NCBI RefSeq assembly: GCF_003254505.1
Contig: NZ_QFYP01000001.1
Location: 2,464,001-2,528,000, forward strand
DNA length: 64,000 bases
Direction: 5' to 3'
From: Phenylobacterium hankyongense
Lineage (GTDB): Bacteria; Pseudomonadota; Alphaproteobacteria; Caulobacterales; Caulobacteraceae
In this document: positions 37,389 through 46,100 of the stretch, piece after piece
Position numbering within the stretch: the first letter of the stretch is position 1
How the letters are laid out: each line of letters starts with the position of its first letter
Notes under the pieces: generated by a model
Told to the model about the DNA's origin: nothing
Seen by the model: only the letters and a program-made list of their open reading frames with translations
The model's database searches: none
Translations under genes and position numbers: made by a program

Positions 37389-37480
37389 TAGGTAGGTGTA
37401 GAACAGGGCTCGCAGATCCTGCCGTGGGCACGCTTCTGCAAAGCATAGTCCGACCGACGGCTCAGCGCACCCACAGCAAA

Positions 37481-37507
37481 GCCTCCCCCGAGTGGCTCGG
37501 GGGAGGC
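37481..37507 (-). terminator. Hairpin after the small lipoprotein gene
   Basis: GCCTCCCCCGAG (37481-37492) pairs perfectly with CTCGGGGGAGGC (37496-37507) across three bases. On the minus strand a TTTGCTG follows. It lies 23 bases past the stop of the gene at 37531. Confidence 0.65.
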
Positions 37508-37530
37508 TGGCTGGCTGGGAGGGCGTGGAG

Positions 37531-37713
37531 CTAGTGCTTTTCGGCCTGGCCGACGACCGCGCCCGCGGCGCCGCCGACGGCTGCGCCGACCGGGCCGCCG
37601 ACCACGGCGCCCGCGACCGCGCCGGTGGCGGCCTTCTGCTCGACGTTGTGCCCGCAGGCGGCGAGGCTAAGGGCCGCGCCGGCGGCGGCGAGCAGCATGA
37701 ATGTCTTGCGCAT
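37531..37713 (-). CDS. Small glycine-zipper lipoprotein
   Basis: A 60-residue protein with a lipoprotein signal (MRKTFMLLAAAGAALSLAAC) whose lipobox Cys is at residue 20. The mature part is a glycine zipper (AVAGAVVGGPVGAAVGGAAG, then AVVGQ), similar to the YMGG/OsmB type of small outer-membrane lipoproteins. GGAGG lies eight bases before ATG 37713; the open frame runs on upstream but has no signal there. It is a probable envelope-stress or membrane-associated protein; the exact role is unknown. Confidence 0.8.
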   Translation of the reverse strand: MRKTFMLLAAAGAALSLAACGHNVEQKAATGAVAGAVVGGPVGAAVGGAAGAVVGQAEKH

Positions 37714-38114
37714 CGTGGTCCTCCAGTGATGTCGGGCAGACAACGTACGCCTCGCGGTGAAGGTTCCGCTCAAGCTTCGGGAGCGAGGCCGTCCAAGTAG
37801 AAGCTCGCGTCGCCCTTGAATTCGCAAGTATGGTTACAGATCGTCGCGCGCCGTAGACCATCCGCGCCCCTGGCCCGTGTCTTGCCCCACCAGATTAAGA
37901 GTGGATCAAAAGGGTACAGCACCAAGCGTCACATTAAATCTTATGCTGCACTGCAAAATGGGCTTGCCAGCCCCGCGCTTTGCATTCATAAACCCTTCAC
38001 CATTTGCCGTCGCCTGCCCCACAACGAGTCCCGGGCAGGCCAGCCGGCGGGCGCTGCCAGCATGAGCAGGGGCGACCGCGGCGACAATTGTCGGGGGGCA
38101 ACTTCGCCCTCGCC
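37714..38114. other. Intergenic region upstream of two divergent genes
   Basis: About 400 bases with several AT-rich patches (around 37905-37945 and 37985-38005) that probably hold promoters. No convincing gene, tRNA or complete promoter motif was recognised. Confidence 0.5.
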
Positions 38115-39188
38115 GTGCAGGACACGATCGTTTTGAAAATTGGAACGCAGGCAAGCGCCGAATGGCGCGTGCTGCTCAGCGCCGCGTTGATCGGCTCCGG
38201 CGTCGGCATGGCGCTGGGCGCCGCCTACATGGTGGGCGGAATGGCGCAGGCCGCCACCGACTACAGCCGCGCCGCGCGCATCGCCGAAGCCGCCTCCGGG
38301 GGGTTCTCGGAATCCGTGCTGCAGCGCGAGGTCGCCGCCATGGATCCCGGGGCCTTGCGCCTGGCCCGCGAGCACGACCCCTTCACCAGCGCCGGCGCCG
38401 CCGAGCGCGACCGGCAGGCGGCGATTATCGCCACCCGCCTGGAACGCCGCGCCGACTCGCGGGTCGCCACCATCTCCTATGGCGCGCAGCCCGGCACCGC
38501 GCTGGACTCCTCGCGCGACCTCGATTGCCTGACCTCGGCGGTCTACTTCGAAGCCCGTGGCGAGACGCCCCGCGGCCAGGCGGCCGTGGCCCAGGTGGTG
38601 CTGAACCGGGTCAAGAACCCCAGTTTCCCGAAGACCGTCTGCGGCGTGGTGTTCCAGGGCGCGGCGCGCCATACCGGCTGCCAGTTCTCCTTCGCCTGCG
38701 ACGGCTCGATGCGCGGCCGGCGCGAAGCCACCGCCTGGGACCGCGCCCGCAAGGTCGCCGCCCGCGCGCTCTCCGGAGCGGTGCTGGCCGACGTCGGCTC
38801 GGCGACCCACTTCCACACCACCGGCGTCGCGCCGGTGTGGGGTCCGCGGATGCTGCGCGTGGCGCAGGTCGGGCTGCACGTCTTCTATCGCTTCAATCCG
38901 CATGCGAACGACCGCGGCCTGACGACGGAGCGGGCGGTGTTCGCCAGCCTGCCGACCCCGCCAGCGCCGACCGAGTTTCGCCTGGCTTCGGCCCTGGTGG
39001 ACAAGGCCTCCGAGGCGGCGGCGCCGGTGGTCATTACGCCCGCTGCGCCGGCTTTGGCCGCCCAGCCGACGCCGACCGCGACGCTTGAGGCCAAGCCGCA
39101 GGCGAAGGTCCTGGACGTTCCGCCCGTCGGGCTGACCAAGGCCTCGGATCAAGCGGCCGCCAGGCCCGCGGCCACCAACGCTTCCTGA
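38115..39188 (+). CDS. SleB-type cell wall hydrolase, membrane-anchored
   Basis: About 357 residues from the GTG at 38115; the start is uncertain, as no strong ribosome-binding site is present. A transmembrane segment (LLSAALIGSGVGMALGAAYM) near residue 20 anchors it to the inner membrane. After a helical linker comes the Hydrolase_2 (SleB) domain: LDCLTSAVYFEARGETPRGQ, then AAVAQVVLNRVKNPSFP, and TGCQFSFACDG, with the catalytic Glu in YFEARGE. These enzymes cut peptidoglycan. The C-terminus is Pro/Ala-rich. A paralogue lies at 46101-47405. A role in cell-wall remodelling for growth or division is inferred. Confidence 0.88.
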   Translation: MQDTIVLKIGTQASAEWRVLLSAALIGSGVGMALGAAYMVGGMAQAATDYSRAARIAEAASGGFSESVLQREVAAMDPGALRLAREHDPFTSAGAAERDRQAAIIATRLERRADSRVATISYGAQPGTALDSSRDLDCLTSAVYFEARGETPRGQAAVAQVVLNRVKNPSFPKTVCGVVFQGAARHTGCQFSFACDGSMRGRREATAWDRARKVAARALSGAVLADVGSATHFHTTGVAPVWGPRMLRVAQVGLHVFYRFNPHANDRGLTTERAVFASLPTPPAPTEFRLASALVDKASEAAAPVVITPAAPALAAQPTPTATLEAKPQAKVLDVPPVGLTKASDQAAARPAATNAS

Positions 39189-39235
39189 TCTGCGCTTGCC
39201 GCCGCCCAGCGCGGTGCCAAGCTGATGGTCGGCGA

Positions 39236-39307
39236 GCGCCGACCTCGGAGAACCCCCTCAGTCGGCTTCGCCGACAGCTCCCCCAAGGGGGGAGCAACTA
39301 TCTGGCC
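39236..39307. repeat. Dispersed palindromic repeat, copy 3 (partial)
   Basis: Carries the second half of copies 1 and 2 (GACCTCGGAG, then CCCCCTCAGTCGGCTTCGCC, then GACAGCTCCCCC and GGGGGAGCAACTA), in the same orientation. The first half is missing. Confidence 0.85.
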
Positions 39308-39314
39308 TCCCCGC

Positions 39315-40256
39315 TCAGGCCCGCGCGGCGCGGCGCAGGGCCTGAGGCGGCTGGCCGAAGCTGCGGAGGAAGGCGCGGCGCATGCGCTCGGGATCGCCGA
39401 AGCCCACGGCTTCGGCCACCCGGTCGATGGGTTCGTGGCCGGCTTCGACCCGGGTCCGCGCCGCCTCCAGGCGCAGGCGCTCCACCGCCTTGGCGGGCGT
39501 GAGGCCGGTGTCGGCGGCGAAGGTGCGGGCGAAGTTGCGCGGGCTCATGGCCGCCTGGGCCGCCAGCCGCTCCACGCCCAGCGGCTCGGCCAGCCGTTCG
39601 CGCATCCAGTCCATCAGCCCGGCGAACCGGCCGTACACGCCGCCGTCGTCGAGCAGGGCGGAGAACTGCGACTGCCCGCCCGGCCGGCGCTGGTGGACCA
39701 CCAGCTGCTGGGCGGTGCGCCGCGTTACCGTCGCGCCCAGGTCCTCCTCGATCAGCGCCAGGGCCAGGTCGATGCCGGCGGTGATCCCGGCCGAGGTCCA
39801 GACCTGGCCGTCGCGCACGAAGATCCGGTCCGGCTCCAGCCGCACCTTCGGATAGCGCCGGGCGAAGTCGTCGGAGCGGCCCCAGTGGGTGGTGGCGCGC
39901 CGGCCGTCCAGCAGTCCGGCCTCGGCCAGCAGGTAGGCGCCCGAACAGACGCTGGTCACCCGCCGGGCGTGCGGGGCGGCGCGCTTCAGCCAGTCGACGA
40001 TGGCCGCCAGGCGCCGCAGCGACCGGGTGCCGTCGCCGCCGGCGATCATGATGGTGTCCCAGGGACCGTCGTGCAGGGCGCGGGCCCGCATCGCCACTCC
40101 GGCGGAGCTGGCCGTCTCCCCGTCCTCGGCCGCCAGCAGCTCGAGGTCGTAGGCGCCCGGCTGGTAGCGGCCGGCGATCTCGAACGCGGCGATCGGCCCG
40201 GCGGCGTCCAGCAGCTGGAAGCCGGGGAAGATCACCATGGCCAACCGGCGGCTCAT
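39315..40256 (-). CDS. GlxA-type AraC-family regulator with DJ-1/PfpI domain
   Basis: A 313-residue protein. Residues about 5-180 are a DJ-1/PfpI domain with the nucleophile-elbow segment [20 protein letters not shown] and ATTHWGRSDDF, as in GlxA regulators. Residues about 215-310 are an AraC-type double helix-turn-helix (LAAQAAMSPRNFARTFAADT, then IDRVAEAVGFGDPERMRRAF). GlxA-like regulators sense small metabolites, such as arginine- or betaine-related amines, through the PfpI domain. It is divergent from the isonitrile-hydratase-like gene, with ATGs about 80 bases apart, and probably controls it. Confidence 0.92.
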   Translation of the reverse strand: MSRRLAMVIFPGFQLLDAAGPIAAFEIAGRYQPGAYDLELLAAEDGETASSAGVAMRARALHDGPWDTIMIAGGDGTRSLRRLAAIVDWLKRAAPHARRVTSVCSGAYLLAEAGLLDGRRATTHWGRSDDFARRYPKVRLEPDRIFVRDGQVWTSAGITAGIDLALALIEEDLGATVTRRTAQQLVVHQRRPGGQSQFSALLDDGGVYGRFAGLMDWMRERLAEPLGVERLAAQAAMSPRNFARTFAADTGLTPAKAVERLRLEAARTRVEAGHEPIDRVAEAVGFGDPERMRRAFLRSFGQPPQALRRAARA

Positions 40257-40335
40257 GGCAGAATCCGAGGGAACAATGTCATTTCAGCCGGACGCTAGGC
40301 CTGGGACGATGCACCCGTCAACCGCGGAGCCTCCC

Positions 40336-41028
40336 ATGTCCAAGCTGCAGATCGTCATCCCGCTCTATCCGGACGTCACCCACCTGGACTTCACCGGCCC
40401 TCACCAGGTGCTCAGCCGCGCGCCCGGCGCGGAGGTGGTGGTGGCGTCGATGGGCGGCGCGGACGTGGCCGCCGAAGGGCTGATGTTCACCGGCCTCGCC
40501 GACCTCGCGGCCATCGAGCGCTGCGACATCCTCTGCGTGCCCGGCGGCCTGGGCGCCACCGACGCCATGCTGGACGAGGCCTTCATGCGTGAGATCCGCA
40601 GGCTGGGCGCGGGGGCGACCTACCTGACCTCGGTCTGCACCGGATCGCTGATCCTCGCCGCCGGCGGTTTCCTGAGAGGCAAGCGCGCGGCCTGCCACTG
40701 GGCGTGGCGCGATCTGCTGCTCCCGTTCGGCGCCATCGTCGACGGGGGCCGGGTGGTCCGCGACGGGAACATCATCACCGGCGGCGGCGTCACCGCCGGC
40801 ATCGACTTCGCCTTCGTCCTGCTCGCCGAGCTGGCGGGCGAGGGCTTCGCCCAGGCGGTGCAGCTGGGGCTGGAATATGCGCCCGCGCCGCCGTTCAACG
40901 CCGGCCGCCCGGAGCTGGCCTCGGCGCAGGTGCTGGCGGCCTACAACCGGCGCATGGAGCCGCTGATGGGGGTCCGCCGGGCCGCGGCGGAGGAGGCGGC
41001 GCGCCGGCTGCAGCCGGCCGGCGCCTGA
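40336..41028 (+). CDS. inhA: DJ-1/PfpI family protein, isonitrile hydratase-like
   Basis: A 230-residue DJ-1/PfpI enzyme. The start MSKLQIVIPLYPDVTHLDFT, then GPHQVLSR, and the nucleophile C101 in SVCTGSLILAAGG follow the isonitrile hydratase pattern. That enzyme of Pseudomonas turns isonitriles into N-substituted formamides using a Cys at the same number. The CHWAWRDLLLPFGA segment is also shared. ATG 40336 has GGAG upstream; the frame continues to 40237, where it would overlap the divergent regulator. The activity is inferred from motif likeness. Confidence 0.85.
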   Translation: MSKLQIVIPLYPDVTHLDFTGPHQVLSRAPGAEVVVASMGGADVAAEGLMFTGLADLAAIERCDILCVPGGLGATDAMLDEAFMREIRRLGAGATYLTSVCTGSLILAAGGFLRGKRAACHWAWRDLLLPFGAIVDGGRVVRDGNIITGGGVTAGIDFAFVLLAELAGEGFAQAVQLGLEYAPAPPFNAGRPELASAQVLAAYNRRMEPLMGVRRAAAEEAARRLQPAGA

Positions 41029-41123
41029 CTGGCGCGATCGCCCCCCTAGGATGTCCGGATCGCCATCTACCCCGAGACCGGGCGGCGGCGCACCCTTTGG
41101 CCACCTTCAAAGGGAGACCGACG

Positions 41124-41399
41124 ATGAAGAAGTACGTGATCGAGCGTGAGATCGCCGGCGTGGACCGGCTGGATCGCGACCAACTGCGGGGCGCGGCGGC
41201 GACGTCCAACGAGGCGCTGTCGAAGCTCGGACCCCAGATCAAGTGGCTGGAGTCCTTCGTGGTCAAGGACAAGACCTTCTGCGTCTACCTGGCTGAGGAC
41301 GAGGAGGTCATCCGCGAGCATGCCCGCCTGAGCGGCTTCCCGGCCAACCGGATCAGCGAGGTGACGGAGACGATCAGCCCCGCCACCGCGGCCCCCTGA
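41124..41399 (+). CDS. DUF4242 family protein
   Basis: A 91-residue protein (MKKYVIEREIAGVDRLDRDQ, then IKWLESFVVKDKTFCVYLAE, then DEEVIREHARLSGFPANRI). This is the pattern of DUF4242, small ferredoxin-like-fold proteins that often sit beside GlxA-type regulators or PfpI proteins. A Cys lies in KTFCVYLA and a His in REHARLSG, both conserved in the family. AAAGGGAGACCG precedes the ATG. The next gene is a GlxA-type regulator, 66 bases downstream. Function is unknown. Confidence 0.88.
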   Translation: MKKYVIEREIAGVDRLDRDQLRGAAATSNEALSKLGPQIKWLESFVVKDKTFCVYLAEDEEVIREHARLSGFPANRISEVTETISPATAAP

Positions 41400-41465
41400 G
41401 CGCCGCTCGCCAGCCGGCCCCGCCCGTGGGAAGATCGCCGCGGGCGGGGCCGAGGAGCAACCGCG

Positions 41466-42497
41466 ATGCTGGACGTGACCGTGGTTCTGCTGGACGACGG
41501 CTTGTCGTCGACGGCGATCATGCCGGTGGAGATCTTCCACTCCGCCGGCGTGCTCTGGAACGACCTGCACGGCGTGCCGGCCGAGCCCGCCTTCCGGGTG
41601 ACCACCGCCTCGCTCACCGGCGAGGCCGTGCGCAGCCCGAAGGGGATGACGATCAAGCCCGAGACCGCCATCGCGGCGGTGGAGCGGACCGACATCATCA
41701 TCGTGCCGACCTCCGGGCTGGAGCTGGATCTCAAGCTGGTCGAGAACAGCGCCCTGCTGCCCAGGCTTCGCAAGCACTACGCGGCCGGCGCCTACGTGGC
41801 CGGGGTCTGCATGGGCGCGGCCTACCTGGCCGAGGCCGGCCTGCTCGACGGCCGCCTGGCCACCACGCACTGGGCGGTCTGCGGCGACCTCGCCCAACGC
41901 TACCCGCAGGTGAACTGGCGGCCGGACCTGTTCGTCACCGAGGACTCCCGTCTGCTGTGCAGCGGCGGGGTCTACGCTTCCATGGACCTCAGCCTGCACC
42001 TGGTGGAGAAGCTCTGCGGCCACGAGGTCGCGGTGCAATGCGCCAAGGCCCTGCTGCTGCCGATGCCGCGCCAGCATCAGTCGGGCTATGCGGTGCTGCC
42101 GCTGTCGCCGCCGCACGGCGACGACCGGATCCGCGCCGCGGAGGCCTTCCTTCAAGGCGCCTACAAGGACGACGTCTGCACCGAGACGCTCGCCCGGCAG
42201 GCCGGATTGGGTCCGCGCACCTTCGTGCGACGCTTCAAGGCGGCGACCGGGCGACACCCGACCTCATACCTGCAGGCGGTGCGCATCGCGACCGCCAAGG
42301 CCATGCTGGAGCGTGACGGCGCGCCGATCCAGCAGGTGAGTTCCGCGGTGGGATACGAGGACGTCGCCTTCTTCCGCAGCCTCTTCAAGCGCTCGACCCG
42401 CATGACGCCCGCCGAATACCGCGCCCACTTCGGGCCGATGAGCGTGCGGGGCGAGCCGGAGCTGGAGGGCGCCTGGGACCTCGCTCCTACGGCCTAG
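41466..42497 (+). CDS. GlxA-type AraC-family regulator with DJ-1/PfpI domain
   Basis: A 343-residue protein. The PfpI domain contains [20 protein letters not shown] and [18 protein letters not shown]; the AraC domain ([20 protein letters not shown], then [20 protein letters not shown]) occupies the last 110 residues. It is a paralogue of the regulator at 39315-40256, read in the opposite direction. Four genes in a row (39315-42497) therefore carry three DJ-1/PfpI domains. It may control DUF4242 and the isonitrile-hydratase-like gene. The stop overlaps nadC by CTAG. Confidence 0.92.
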   Translation: MLDVTVVLLDDGLSSTAIMPVEIFHSAGVLWNDLHGVPAEPAFRVTTASLTGEAVRSPKGMTIKPETAIAAVERTDIIIVPTSGLELDLKLVENSALLPRLRKHYAAGAYVAGVCMGAAYLAEAGLLDGRLATTHWAVCGDLAQRYPQVNWRPDLFVTEDSRLLCSGGVYASMDLSLHLVEKLCGHEVAVQCAKALLLPMPRQHQSGYAVLPLSPPHGDDRIRAAEAFLQGAYKDDVCTETLARQAGLGPRTFVRRFKAATGRHPTSYLQAVRIATAKAMLERDGAPIQQVSSAVGYEDVAFFRSLFKRSTRMTPAEYRAHFGPMSVRGEPELEGAWDLAPTA

Positions 42498-43339
42498 ACG
42501 GCGTCCAGGCCGATATCGAGCACGCCGACCGAGTGGGTGAGGGCGCCGACGCTGATCACGTCCACCCCGGTCTCGGCGACCGCCCGCACGGTTTCCAGGG
42601 TGATGCCGCCGGAAGCCTCCAGCACCACCTTGCCGCCGACCCGCCGCACGGCCTCGCGCAGGTCGCCGAGGCTGAAGTTGTCCAGCATCACCACGTCGGG
42701 GGCGTTGGCCAGGGCCTCGTCGAGCTGGTCCAGGCTATCGACCTCGACCTCGACCTTCATCAGGTGCCCGGCGGCGGCCTTGGCGCGGCGCACGGCCTCG
42801 CCCACCGAGCCGCAGGCCGCAACGTGGTTGTCCTTGATCAGGATGGCGTCATCCAGGCCGAAGCGGTGGTTCACGCCGCCGCCGCAGCGGACCGCGTATT
42901 TCTCCAGCGCCCGCAGGCCCGGCGTGGTCTTGCGGGTGTCGACGATGCGGGCGTCCGTGCCCGCGACCGCCTCCACATAGGCGCGGGTGAGCGTGGCGAT
43001 GCCGGAGAGGCGGCCCAGCAGGTTGAGCGCCGTACGCTCGGCCGACAGCAGCGCCCGGGCATTGGCTTCCACCCAGGCCAGCTGGGCGCCGGCCGCGATC
43101 CGGTCGCCGTCCGCCGCCAGGGTGCGGAAATCGGCGGTGGGATCGAGCTCGGCGATGGCCAGGCGGGCGCAGGCGAGGCCCGCCACCACGCCGGGCTTGC
43201 GGGCGGCGAACACGGTGGACAGCCGCGCCTCGGCCGGGATGCAGGCCTGGGCGGTGACGTCGCCGGCCCGGCCGAGGTCCTCGGCCAGGGCGGCGCGGAC
43301 CACCGGGGCGATCAGCAGGTCAGGCAGTGGCGCGATCAT
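42494..43339 (-). CDS. nadC: Nicotinate-nucleotide diphosphorylase (quinolinate phosphoribosyltransferase)
   Basis: A 281-residue QPRTase. Substrate-binding motifs include [20 protein letters not shown], then [20 protein letters not shown], then NHV, and [15 protein letters not shown]. It turns quinolinate and PRPP into nicotinate mononucleotide, the third step of de novo NAD synthesis. Its start overlaps the nadB stop by ATGA at 43336-43339, giving the order nadA-nadB-nadC. The whole unit is preceded by two operator-like palindromes upstream of nadA. The stop overlaps the GlxA-type gene by CTAG. Confidence 0.97.
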   Translation of the reverse strand: MIAPLPDLLIAPVVRAALAEDLGRAGDVTAQACIPAEARLSTVFAARKPGVVAGLACARLAIAELDPTADFRTLAADGDRIAAGAQLAWVEANARALLSAERTALNLLGRLSGIATLTRAYVEAVAGTDARIVDTRKTTPGLRALEKYAVRCGGGVNHRFGLDDAILIKDNHVAACGSVGEAVRRAKAAAGHLMKVEVEVDSLDQLDEALANAPDVVMLDNFSLGDLREAVRRVGGKVVLEASGGITLETVRAVAETGVDVISVGALTHSVGVLDIGLDAV

Positions 43340-44862
43340 TCGGCGGCGAACCTGAGGCCCGCGGCGGCGGAGTCCAGTTCGGCCAAGGTGACGAAGGTCC
43401 GCCGCGGCTCGGCCTGGGCGGTGGCGTCGGCGCGGAAATGGCCGCCGCGGCTCTCGGTGCGGGCGAGCGCGCAGGCGGCGATCAGCCGCGCGGCGACCAG
43501 CGGCGGGCAGGCGCCGTGGATCGCCTGGAGGTCGCGGACCTCTCCCAGCAGACGGCCGAGACCGGCGGCGTCGCGGATCACGCCGGCGTCGCGGCTCATG
43601 GCCCGGCGAAGCTGCTGCAAGGCGGCGTCAGGCAGCTTCGGCGGCACGTGCGCGGCCAGCGGCTCGCTCGCGACGTCCGGCTCGCCGGCCGCGGCGCGGC
43701 CGGCGCGGGCGCCGAACACGGCGGCTTCCAGCAGGGAGTTGGAGGCCAGGCGGTTGGCGCCGTGGACGCCAGTGGAGGCGCATTCGCCGGCGGCGTAGAG
43801 GCCGGGCAGGGAGGTGCGGCCCTGCGCGTCCGTGGCGACGCCGCCCATGTGGTAGTGGCAGGCCGGCGCCACCGGGATCGGCTGGACGCGCGGGTCGACG
43901 CCGCCGGACAGGCAGGCGGCGAACACCGCGGGGAACTCGTCGGGGAAGTGCTGGCCCACGGCCTCGCGGGCGTCGAGGAAGGCGCCGCGGCCGGCCTCGC
44001 GCTCGGCGTGGATGGCGCGGGCGACCACGTCGCGCGGCGCGAGCTCGGCGTCGGGATGATAGCGGGCCATGAAGCGCGCGCCGGCGGCGTCGACCAGCAC
44101 CGCGCCTTCGCCCCGCAGCGCCTCGGTGGCCAGCGGGGCCGGATCGCGGCCGATGTCGATGGCCGTGGGGTGGAACTGCACGAACTCCGGATCGGCGATC
44201 ACCGCGCCGGCCAGGGCGGCGAGGCCCAGGCCGTCGCCGACCAGTTCGGCCGGCGTGGTGGTGACGGCGTAGAGGCCGCCAACGCCGCCGGTGGCGAGCA
44301 CGACTGCGCGGGCGACGATCTCCACCAGCGCGCCGCCCTGCTCGGCGACGACGCCGCGCACCCGGCCGCCCGCGTCCTGCAGCAGGCTGCGCAGCCGGAC
44401 GCCGGTGCGGACCTCGATGTGCGGCGCGGCGAGGACGGCGACGGTCACCGCCTCCATGATCGCGCGCCCGGCCTGGTCGCCCTTCACGCGGGCGACGCGG
44501 GCGCGGCCATGGGCGGCCTCCAGGCTCTGGGCGAAGCCGCCGTCGGCGGTGCGGTCGAAGGGGGCGCCGAGCGCGGCCAGGGCGCGGACCGCGGCGGGAC
44601 CTTCCTCGGCCAGCAGCCGGGCCATGGCGGCGTCCACCAGCCCGGCGCCGGCCGCCGCGGTGTCGGCGGCGTGCAGCGCGGGCGTGTCGTCGGCGGCGAG
44701 CGCCGCGGCCATGCCGCCTTGCGCCCAGGCCGAGGAGCAGCCGTGGTTCAGCGGGGCCTCGGTCAGCACCAGCACCTTGGCGGGCGCAGCGGCCAGGGCG
44801 GCGGTCAGGCCGGCCAGTCCTGCGCCGACGACCAGCACGCCGTCGTGGCGAACGCGCTGCAT
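43336..44862 (-). CDS. nadB: L-aspartate oxidase
   Basis: A 508-residue FAD-dependent oxidase with the dinucleotide-binding [14 protein letters not shown] at the start, [20 protein letters not shown] in the substrate region, and [20 protein letters not shown], then [20 protein letters not shown] near residues 340-380. It oxidises aspartate to iminoaspartate for quinolinate synthesis. The start codon overlaps the last base of the nadA stop (TGATG). The protein is slightly shorter than the E. coli form (about 540 residues), as in other alphaproteobacteria. Confidence 0.96.
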   Translation of the reverse strand: MQRVRHDGVLVVGAGLAGLTAALAAAPAKVLVLTEAPLNHGCSSAWAQGGMAAALAADDTPALHAADTAAAGAGLVDAAMARLLAEEGPAAVRALAALGAPFDRTADGGFAQSLEAAHGRARVARVKGDQAGRAIMEAVTVAVLAAPHIEVRTGVRLRSLLQDAGGRVRGVVAEQGGALVEIVARAVVLATGGVGGLYAVTTTPAELVGDGLGLAALAGAVIADPEFVQFHPTAIDIGRDPAPLATEALRGEGAVLVDAAGARFMARYHPDAELAPRDVVARAIHAEREAGRGAFLDAREAVGQHFPDEFPAVFAACLSGGVDPRVQPIPVAPACHYHMGGVATDAQGRTSLPGLYAAGECASTGVHGANRLASNSLLEAAVFGARAGRAAAGEPDVASEPLAAHVPPKLPDAALQQLRRAMSRDAGVIRDAAGLGRLLGEVRDLQAIHGACPPLVAARLIAACALARTESRGGHFRADATAQAEPRRTFVTLAELDSAAAGLRFAAE

Positions 44863-45947
44863 CAGATCAGCTCCACGTCGACGTGGTGGCGGGCCTTGAC
44901 CAGGTCGTAGCGGGCCGGGCGCGCCGGCGGCGGCAGGTCGACCATCCGCTGCACGGCCAGACGCGCGCGCTCGGCGATCAGCGGATCGACGGTGACCTCA
45001 TAGCGTTCGTGCAGCAGCGCCTCGTAGATGTTCTCCAGCGTGATCCGCTTCATGTGCGGGCACAGGTTGCAGGGCCGCACGAACTCGGTGTCGACGGCGT
45101 CGGCCGCGACGTTGTCGGCCATGGAGCACTCGGTGATCAGCACCACCCGCTTCGGCTTGCGGGTCAGCACGTAGTCGTTCATCGCCGCCGTCGAGCCGGC
45201 GAAATCCGACACCTCGAGCACCTCGGCCGGGCACTCGGGGTGGGCCAGCACCTCGGCGTCGGGATAGGCCTCCTTGATCTCCAGGATGTCGGCGGCGGTG
45301 AAGCGCTCGTGCACCTCGCAGCGGCCCTTCCAGGCGATGATCTTGATGTCGGTCTGCCGGGCCACGTTTCGGGCCAGGAACTCGTCCGGGATCAGGATCA
45401 CCCGGTCGACGCCCCATAGCCGCGCGGCTTCCTCCACCACCTGCACGGCGTTGGCGCTCGTGCAGCAGATGTCGGTCTCGGCCTTCACCTCGGCGGTGGT
45501 GTTGACGTAGGTGACCACCGGCAGGCCCGGATAGCGCTGCTTGATCAGCCGCACGTCGGCGCCGGTGATCGAGGCGGCGAGCGAGCAGCCGGCCTGCAGG
45601 TCGGGGATCAGGACCTTCTTCTCCGGCGACAGGATCTTCGAGGTCTCGGCCATGAAGTGCACGCCGGCCTGGACGATCACCCGGGCCTTCGACTTGGCCG
45701 CTTCCTTGGCCAGACCCAGGCTGTCGCCGACATAGTCGCCGACCCCGTGGAAGATCTCCGGCGTCATGTAGTTGTGGGCCAGGATGACGGCGTCCTTCTC
45801 CCGCTTCAGCCGGTTGATCTCGGCGATCAGCGGAGCCTGCAGGCGCCACTCCATGGGCGTGACGTGCCGCTTGACCTTCTCCCAGGCCGGCAGGGTCTCG
45901 GCTTCGATCTCGGGGGTGAACGCGAACTGGAACCCGTCGGCGGCCAT
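44862..45947 (-). CDS. nadA: Quinolinate synthase NadA
   Basis: A 361-residue [4Fe-4S] enzyme that condenses iminoaspartate with dihydroxyacetone phosphate to quinolinate. Cluster ligands are expected in [13 protein letters not shown], in HPECPAEVL and in [18 protein letters not shown]; all three Cys regions are present. [20 protein letters not shown] is the N-terminal signature. It is the first gene of nadA-nadB-nadC. AGGAGGCGTCA lies before the ATG, and one of the two palindromic operators ends 13 bases upstream, so repressor binding would block ribosome access or initiation. Confidence 0.97.
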   Translation of the reverse strand: MAADGFQFAFTPEIEAETLPAWEKVKRHVTPMEWRLQAPLIAEINRLKREKDAVILAHNYMTPEIFHGVGDYVGDSLGLAKEAAKSKARVIVQAGVHFMAETSKILSPEKKVLIPDLQAGCSLAASITGADVRLIKQRYPGLPVVTYVNTTAEVKAETDICCTSANAVQVVEEAARLWGVDRVILIPDEFLARNVARQTDIKIIAWKGRCEVHERFTAADILEIKEAYPDAEVLAHPECPAEVLEVSDFAGSTAAMNDYVLTRKPKRVVLITECSMADNVAADAVDTEFVRPCNLCPHMKRITLENIYEALLHERYEVTVDPLIAERARLAVQRMVDLPPPARPARYDLVKARHHVDVELI

Positions 45948-45958
45948 TGACGCCTCCT

Positions 45959-45977
45959 TATGCTCAATTTGAGCATT
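45959..45977. promoter_or_regulatory. Palindromic operator 1 upstream of nadABC
   Basis: The core ATGCTC-AATTT-GAGCAT (45960-45976) is a perfect dyad with a five-base centre, 13 bases before nadA. A second copy lies at 46026-46044, 67 bases away centre to centre. Likely bound by an NAD-pathway regulator such as NadQ or NrtR; which one is not shown. Confidence 0.72.
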
Positions 45978-46025
45978 TCACCGGCCTAAAAAGACGCCTC
46001 GGGAGCCCGGCCCCTTTGGCGTTGA

Positions 46026-46044
46026 TATGCTCACTTGGAGCATA
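46026..46044. promoter_or_regulatory. Palindromic operator 2 upstream of nadABC
   Basis: TATGCTC-ACTTG-GAGCATA has the same arms as operator 1 with one extra matching base on each side. The two sites bracket a probable nadA promoter. They also lie 57-142 bases before the divergent SleB-type gene, so that gene might share control. Confidence 0.7.
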
Positions 46045-46100
46045 ACTGAGGGTACAGATATAGCGCCGCGGAAGCCGAGCGCAAGTCACATCCGCTGGAC

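Noticed and set aside
37840..38110. Possible tRNA or small RNA in the AT-rich gap before the first SleB gene
   Set aside because: No cloverleaf arms, T-loop motif or terminator could be found.
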